The notes under the pieces are model-generated. The model was not told the origin of the DNA. It did not search any database and worked only from the letters and a program-made list of their open reading frames with translations. From Chrysoperla carnea (Eukaryota > Arthropoda > Insecta > Neuroptera > Chrysopidae): a stretch of DNA of 64,000 bases. The DNA lies in assembly GCF_905475395.1 (NCBI RefSeq), contig NC_058342.1, positions 6,421,501 through 6,485,500 on the forward strand, read 5' to 3'. Below are positions 39,701 through 45,700 of this stretch, piece after piece; within the stretch, counting starts at the first letter, position 1; the number at the start of each line of letters is the position of its first letter. The position numbers and the translations under genes were made by a program.

Positions 39701-42700
39701 TGTTATAGATGGATGGCTGAAGAACAGAGATAATACCCCATTATTATTATGATATTAGATAAGTATTTACGTTACATTGACATAAAGAAGATAGTATAAC
39801 TCTTCTAATACTTGTAACAACATAGAACTCTTCTAATACGAGACACCCAAAAAGCTTACTCAACCCGTTTTAACATATTTTAACTAGCGTTGAGTGCATT
39901 ATTTATGTGTTTTGGGTTATTTTTAAGGATCATCTTTAAATCCAAACACACCATCATTGCGTATCACAGTATTTTTGGTATTTATGGCTGCCATATTTCT
40001 ATTCACATCATATTCAGCGAATATAGTTGCTTTGTTACAAACTCCTAGTAATTCGATAAAAACATTAAATGATTTAATTGACAGTCCAATTGTGGTTGGG
40101 GCTCATAACAGTACATACAATATTGTATTTTTAACAGTAAGTAATTTAAAATTTAAAATTCAAGATCGAACACATGTTGTAGTTTATTTCTAAAACATGT
40201 AAATTTTAATTTTAAAAAAATGCACTAAAATATTAAATGATTTATTTTTGATGTTATCTCAATACTTCATTCATAATTTTTTTCTGTGATCCTATCCTAT
40301 TTTAGTAGTGTTTGCATTAGCTTCATAATTAATTAAAATAAGTGGCTATTTAAATCACTAATTTACACAACTTACTCAAAATAAGTGAGCTGTAGTGGTT
40401 TAGTTATTTAAATGAAATTAAATATAAAGAGAAACATATTCATTCAACTTAATTGATACTTTAACAGCCACATTACTTTTTGCAAAGATTTCGTGATTAA
40501 AATTTAATTTAATAAATTGTAGCGAGCTTTACTTTGAAGAAATTTGAAGAAATAAAACTTCTAATTTGCTTTACTTAGTCCACTATATTTTTTAATATTT
40601 TAATAATTTAAAATATATTGATATGTTTCATCTAACATAGACATTTTCAAAACTGTAAAGTACATTTCATTGTTTTTGGTTTATATACCAAAATTATCGT
40701 GACGTATTTTTAAAGAATGGGTCTTTTATGTAAAAAAATTAGAAATTTATGAAAGTTACACCAAAATATCAAAACCTCTCATCCAACACTTTTGGTAATG
40801 TTGATTGTTTTAATTGCTATATGTGAACTTTTTTAATTGTTTAACTTCCATTTAAGAATGCTAAATGGAACTTCACAGACTTTTTTTGAGTCTCGAATAA
40901 TGTTTTACAAATTCCAGTCGAATTATCTCTAATATTCGACAACTTCTTTTTATTAGATTAGAGGATCTTTTTTATGAAATTTTCGCGAATTTATTTAATA
41001 TTTTAGCATATTCAAAAAAAGTGTATACAATAAACTAAATAACGGACTAATCTTTGAACCAATTACGAAACTTTATCAACCTTTATCAAAAAAAAAATTT
41101 TCAAATACTTTTCACTCAAACTTTAATTAATTTTAAAAACATATAAGATTTTCTATAGTAAACAAGAATTGATCAAGATTCAAACAAACAATTGCGTTGC
41201 TCTGAAAATAGCATAGAGATAATTCAGTTGAAAAACTAGGAGTCTGGTAGCCTGCAAGTGGATGATATATATATATATATATAATAGACGTTTGGAGAGT
41301 GGGAGTTTCTTAGTTGAATAGATGTACTACAACAGATAAGCCACAATACAAGTCACTTTTGCAATTTCATATAAAACCTATAATACCTCTTACTTGCTTA
41401 ACGCATGTACTCTGTCATACTAGTGATATTTATATGCCTAGATGTAAATCGAACATTCTGTATATAAGTATATGTATTAGACAAGGACACAGGGGAACTT
41501 ACTGGCAGTCTTCTCTCTCGCTTCCCATATCCCATCCACTTACAGGCTAGCGTTCTTTTCTGTGATATCTTTATGAAAAATAGAGGTTCTATTTCTATAA
41601 TGTTATTGAGACAATTTACAATATTTACAATTTATCGTATCTCAAATAGTGAAACGACAATTATAGTTGATTTATTCTAATGTCAATTCCCTATTTTACA
41701 CAAAATATATTATTCACAGTCAACTTTTTTATTTAATCACTATAAACGCGCGACTTTATTACCAGGTTGCGGACTGAGTGCGAAAAAATTCAAGCAAAAG
41801 AAAAATATTTTCCTTAAATATTAAACATTATAGACAAAAATAATAACCAAAATAAATAAATAGCCTAAAATACATTGAAATCAGCTTAGCCATACTTATT
41901 ATAATAACAAAAATATTTTGTTACAATTTGAATTGTTTAGAGAGATCTATTGAAAAGCTTTTTTATAAAAACTTTCATTATGATTGTGCTGTGCTCATTA
42001 TACATGAACATTTAAAACTAATTTTTCCAACAAAATTGTCAGCATAGCACCAAACGCGTTTTTATTCAAGATAGTGGACAACAGAAAATTTCAACCAGCA
42101 AACTCATTCACAGACGTTCAACTAGGTTGTCCATATGGCATGTTGTCAACTATATTGCCAGCTTTATAAATGTGTTTTACAAAGATGATAAAAGCTATGA
42201 ATGACGTATTTACCGTTTTATCATTAAAAATACCGTTTCAAATTATGTTTTCACATTTAATTTTTAAGTAAAGATATTATGAACAACGAATTATTTTTTA
42301 AATATACTGCATGATGAGAGAAATGAAACTTAAATTTTAATTTTTATACCATGCATATATGTAATATGCAAGTTATACTAAGTTTAGTCACAAGTTTGTA
42401 ACGCTTAAAAATATTGATGCTACGAACAAAATTTTGGTATAGGTGTTCATAAAATCACCTAATTAGTCCAATTCCGGTTGTCCGTCCGTCCGTCCGTCCA
42501 TCTGTGGGCACAATAACTCAAAAACGAAAGAAGATATCAAGATGAAATTTTTAAAGCGTACCCAGGACGTAAAAAGTGAGGTCGAGTTCGTAAATGGCCA
42601 ACATAGGTCAATTGGGTCTTGACCTATGGGTTCGTATGACCCATCTTGTAAACCGTTAGAGATAGAACAAAAGTTTAAATATAAAAAATGTTCCTTATCA

Positions 42701-45700
42701 AAGAATAAACAACTTTTGTATTCAACATTTTTTCGTAAACATCACTGTCTACCCGTGAGGGCGCAAATTAGGCGTAAATTGTATAGTATGTATTATATAA
42801 ATTGTATATGTATGTGCAATGTGAGAGTAATCAGCACTATTTATGCATGGTATTTCAACAATTAACTCAGTCAATTGTTTGTTTTCACTTGTTTTCTTTT
42901 GCGTTTGTTTTACAAAAACAAAATAAACAAAAAATGAATATGCAAACTTAGTTGCATAGATTGACCACGTAGATGAATTTTTATGTACAGTGTTAATTTC
43001 GATTTACAGTTTATTTCGACTTAACGAAATTAAATCATAATTCGATGTTGTAGCTGTTACTACAGACAGATTTACAGACAGATTTGGTCGTAATTGGGAT
43101 CATTTTGTTCAGAAATAAAATATGAAATAATTTAAAAAAAATTATTTAATAAAAAGATAAAGGTGTGAATATAATTTGTTTTTGGGCTCACTGAAAATAT
43201 CAACTGCCCGATTTTGGTCGAGGACACCGTTTTTCCAGATATGACTTCGAGCAGGGGTATGAGCTCTCCGAGCTTAAAGGTAAAATTCCATTCGTGCTAA
43301 ATAAATACCGTTAATGTCATTGTTTATCATCCAAAATCTAAAAACATTTCAGATCAGGAAACATCATTTTTGTAATATAATTAGAGTAAATCTGATTCAT
43401 GAAATTGGGAATTAATTTAAGTTTTACATTTTTAAGTCTTTTTTTAACTTTTATTGTTTATTATCAAAAATCTAAAAACACTTCGGATCAGAAAACATCA
43501 TTTTAGCAAATTAATGAAAGCAAATTAAATCCATGAAGTTGGGAGTAAATTTTAGTTTTACATTTTTCAGCCTTTTTTGTGTAAATAGATAAAATTCGAA
43601 AACGGGCAACTTATCCAGTATAACGTTCTTTGAAAACACTTATTTTAAGGGAACGAGAGGGAAAACAAAAATTTTTTTGGCAAGAAACCTTTTTCTTTTT
43701 TGGCGTACAGAAAATATTATTCAATCTTATCAACGAGTTTTCTAAATCGCCAAGTCTAAATTTGATGAAAAAAATGTAAAAATTAAATTGATGCGCCATT
43801 TTAAAAAGTGTGCAATAATATTCGTAAATATAAAATTTTTGCACGCTTTTTTTTTTGCACGGTATTGTTAATAAAATTTAAGAAAAATGCAATATCGAAA
43901 TTGATTTACCTCCGTTATTCGGTATGCACTTGAAATGAATACTATACATACATAAGGAAGATGCCAATTTTCAACCCAAAACGCCAAGTTTGCATATACA
44001 TTGTTGTTTTCATAAAGCAAACAAAAGAGAAAATCAAAATTTTAGTAGCTAATTTTTGTGTCCCTGTGAGTTTTTATTTTTGATTATTGAACTAAGTTTA
44101 TGTTTGTTAGAATGTTATTGCTTTTACTGGTTTATACATTATGCACCATATACAAAATTTTCGAACCAATGGATTTTCTAAGAAAGTAATAATAAAATGA
44201 TCTGTACAAAACTTCTTTAATTTTAAAAGCCAAATATGATAATGACCTAGACTTTGACCTTGGCTATTATTTTAAAATCAACTTGGAAATTTAGAATGGA
44301 AAGGCATATTTTTAACCCAGAATTCTTGCGTTCAAAATTCTATGTTCAGTTGTTTAATTCGAGCAGTAGATTTTTCATGTTTGGAAGTGAGAGTCCCAAT
44401 TTTACCCCGAATTCTTGAAAAGTACTAAAGGTCAAATCACTACGAGTATGTATAAATTATTTCAATTTTTTTTTTAATTTTCTATGATCTCGTTAAAATG
44501 AAGTAACAAATATTATCGATGATAATAAATGAAAACTCTACGATATTTCGAAATAAATTTCTATTTTTGCCCCAATTTCCTAGATCACTTCTTTAGTATT
44601 ATTAAGATTACCAAGTAGTCATCATCAGTATGAATTAGCTAATCGTAATTACTCTTATTATGTATGTTTCTTGTTGCTAATTTGGTGGTGGACTGCACCG
44701 TCGAAATACGTATTTGTAAACTACAAAAAACTGATCAAGGAAATTGGGGCAAAAATCGAAATTTATAACAAAATATGTGTTTCATGACTGTTTCATGAAA
44801 CACACCATTTACTTGTTTTCTAGAGGATGTTAATCTAGGACATTAATATTCATATTTGAAAGTTAAAATTCTCTCTTTAATTTGGGGTAACAAAGAAACT
44901 ATTAAAGAGTCTTTTAGAATCCAAAACTTTAGACTCCTGGTCTCTGTTCTGAAAAATTCGTCTAGTCCAGAAAGTTTTCAACACTTAAGTTAGTTGCATT
45001 TAAAGCACAAATCACACGAACGTTTATTTTTTGTATATTAAACGTCAGTTTTCAACATAGACGTATCAAACTTTTATCTGTCGTCATTCAGGTGTCTGAG
45101 AAAAATAAAAATTATATTTAGTGGAATAAAAATTTTTACTTTGAAAAATATTACTTTTAACAGTTTACCAAACAAATACATTCCAAATGAAACCGTTGAA
45201 TTCAAGGTCCTTAATTTTTAACGCTCTTAGGACATATATCATTATTACTAAATCGATCGTCTCATCATCCGATATGTTGGAATTGATTTTTAGAATGTTT
45301 AGGTGACAGCGTCGACCTACTTGAAGGAAATCATTCCGATGAACAATTTATTATCTGATGTGCAGGACCTTTAGTGTAGAAAACTTCAATATAGTGAGGG
45401 TCATAATTATTATTATTTATATTGGCCAGTTTCAGCAATAAAATTAAAAATCAAAAGAAAGAAATAAAAATTTATATAATTATTTTTTATTAAGAAATAA
45501 AAGAAACAAAGTAAAAATCAAAAGAATTACAGCTGAATAATTATTTTATTTACGGAAATGTATTTACTACATGCTACATACTTCAGCACTTAATTAAAAC
45601 CGTAATATAAGGAAGAACCGTATAAATAAGGAATGAGTTCCATGGACGTAAAATGAGTATATCAGCTGACCCTACAAATCAATTTGACATATCGGATGGT

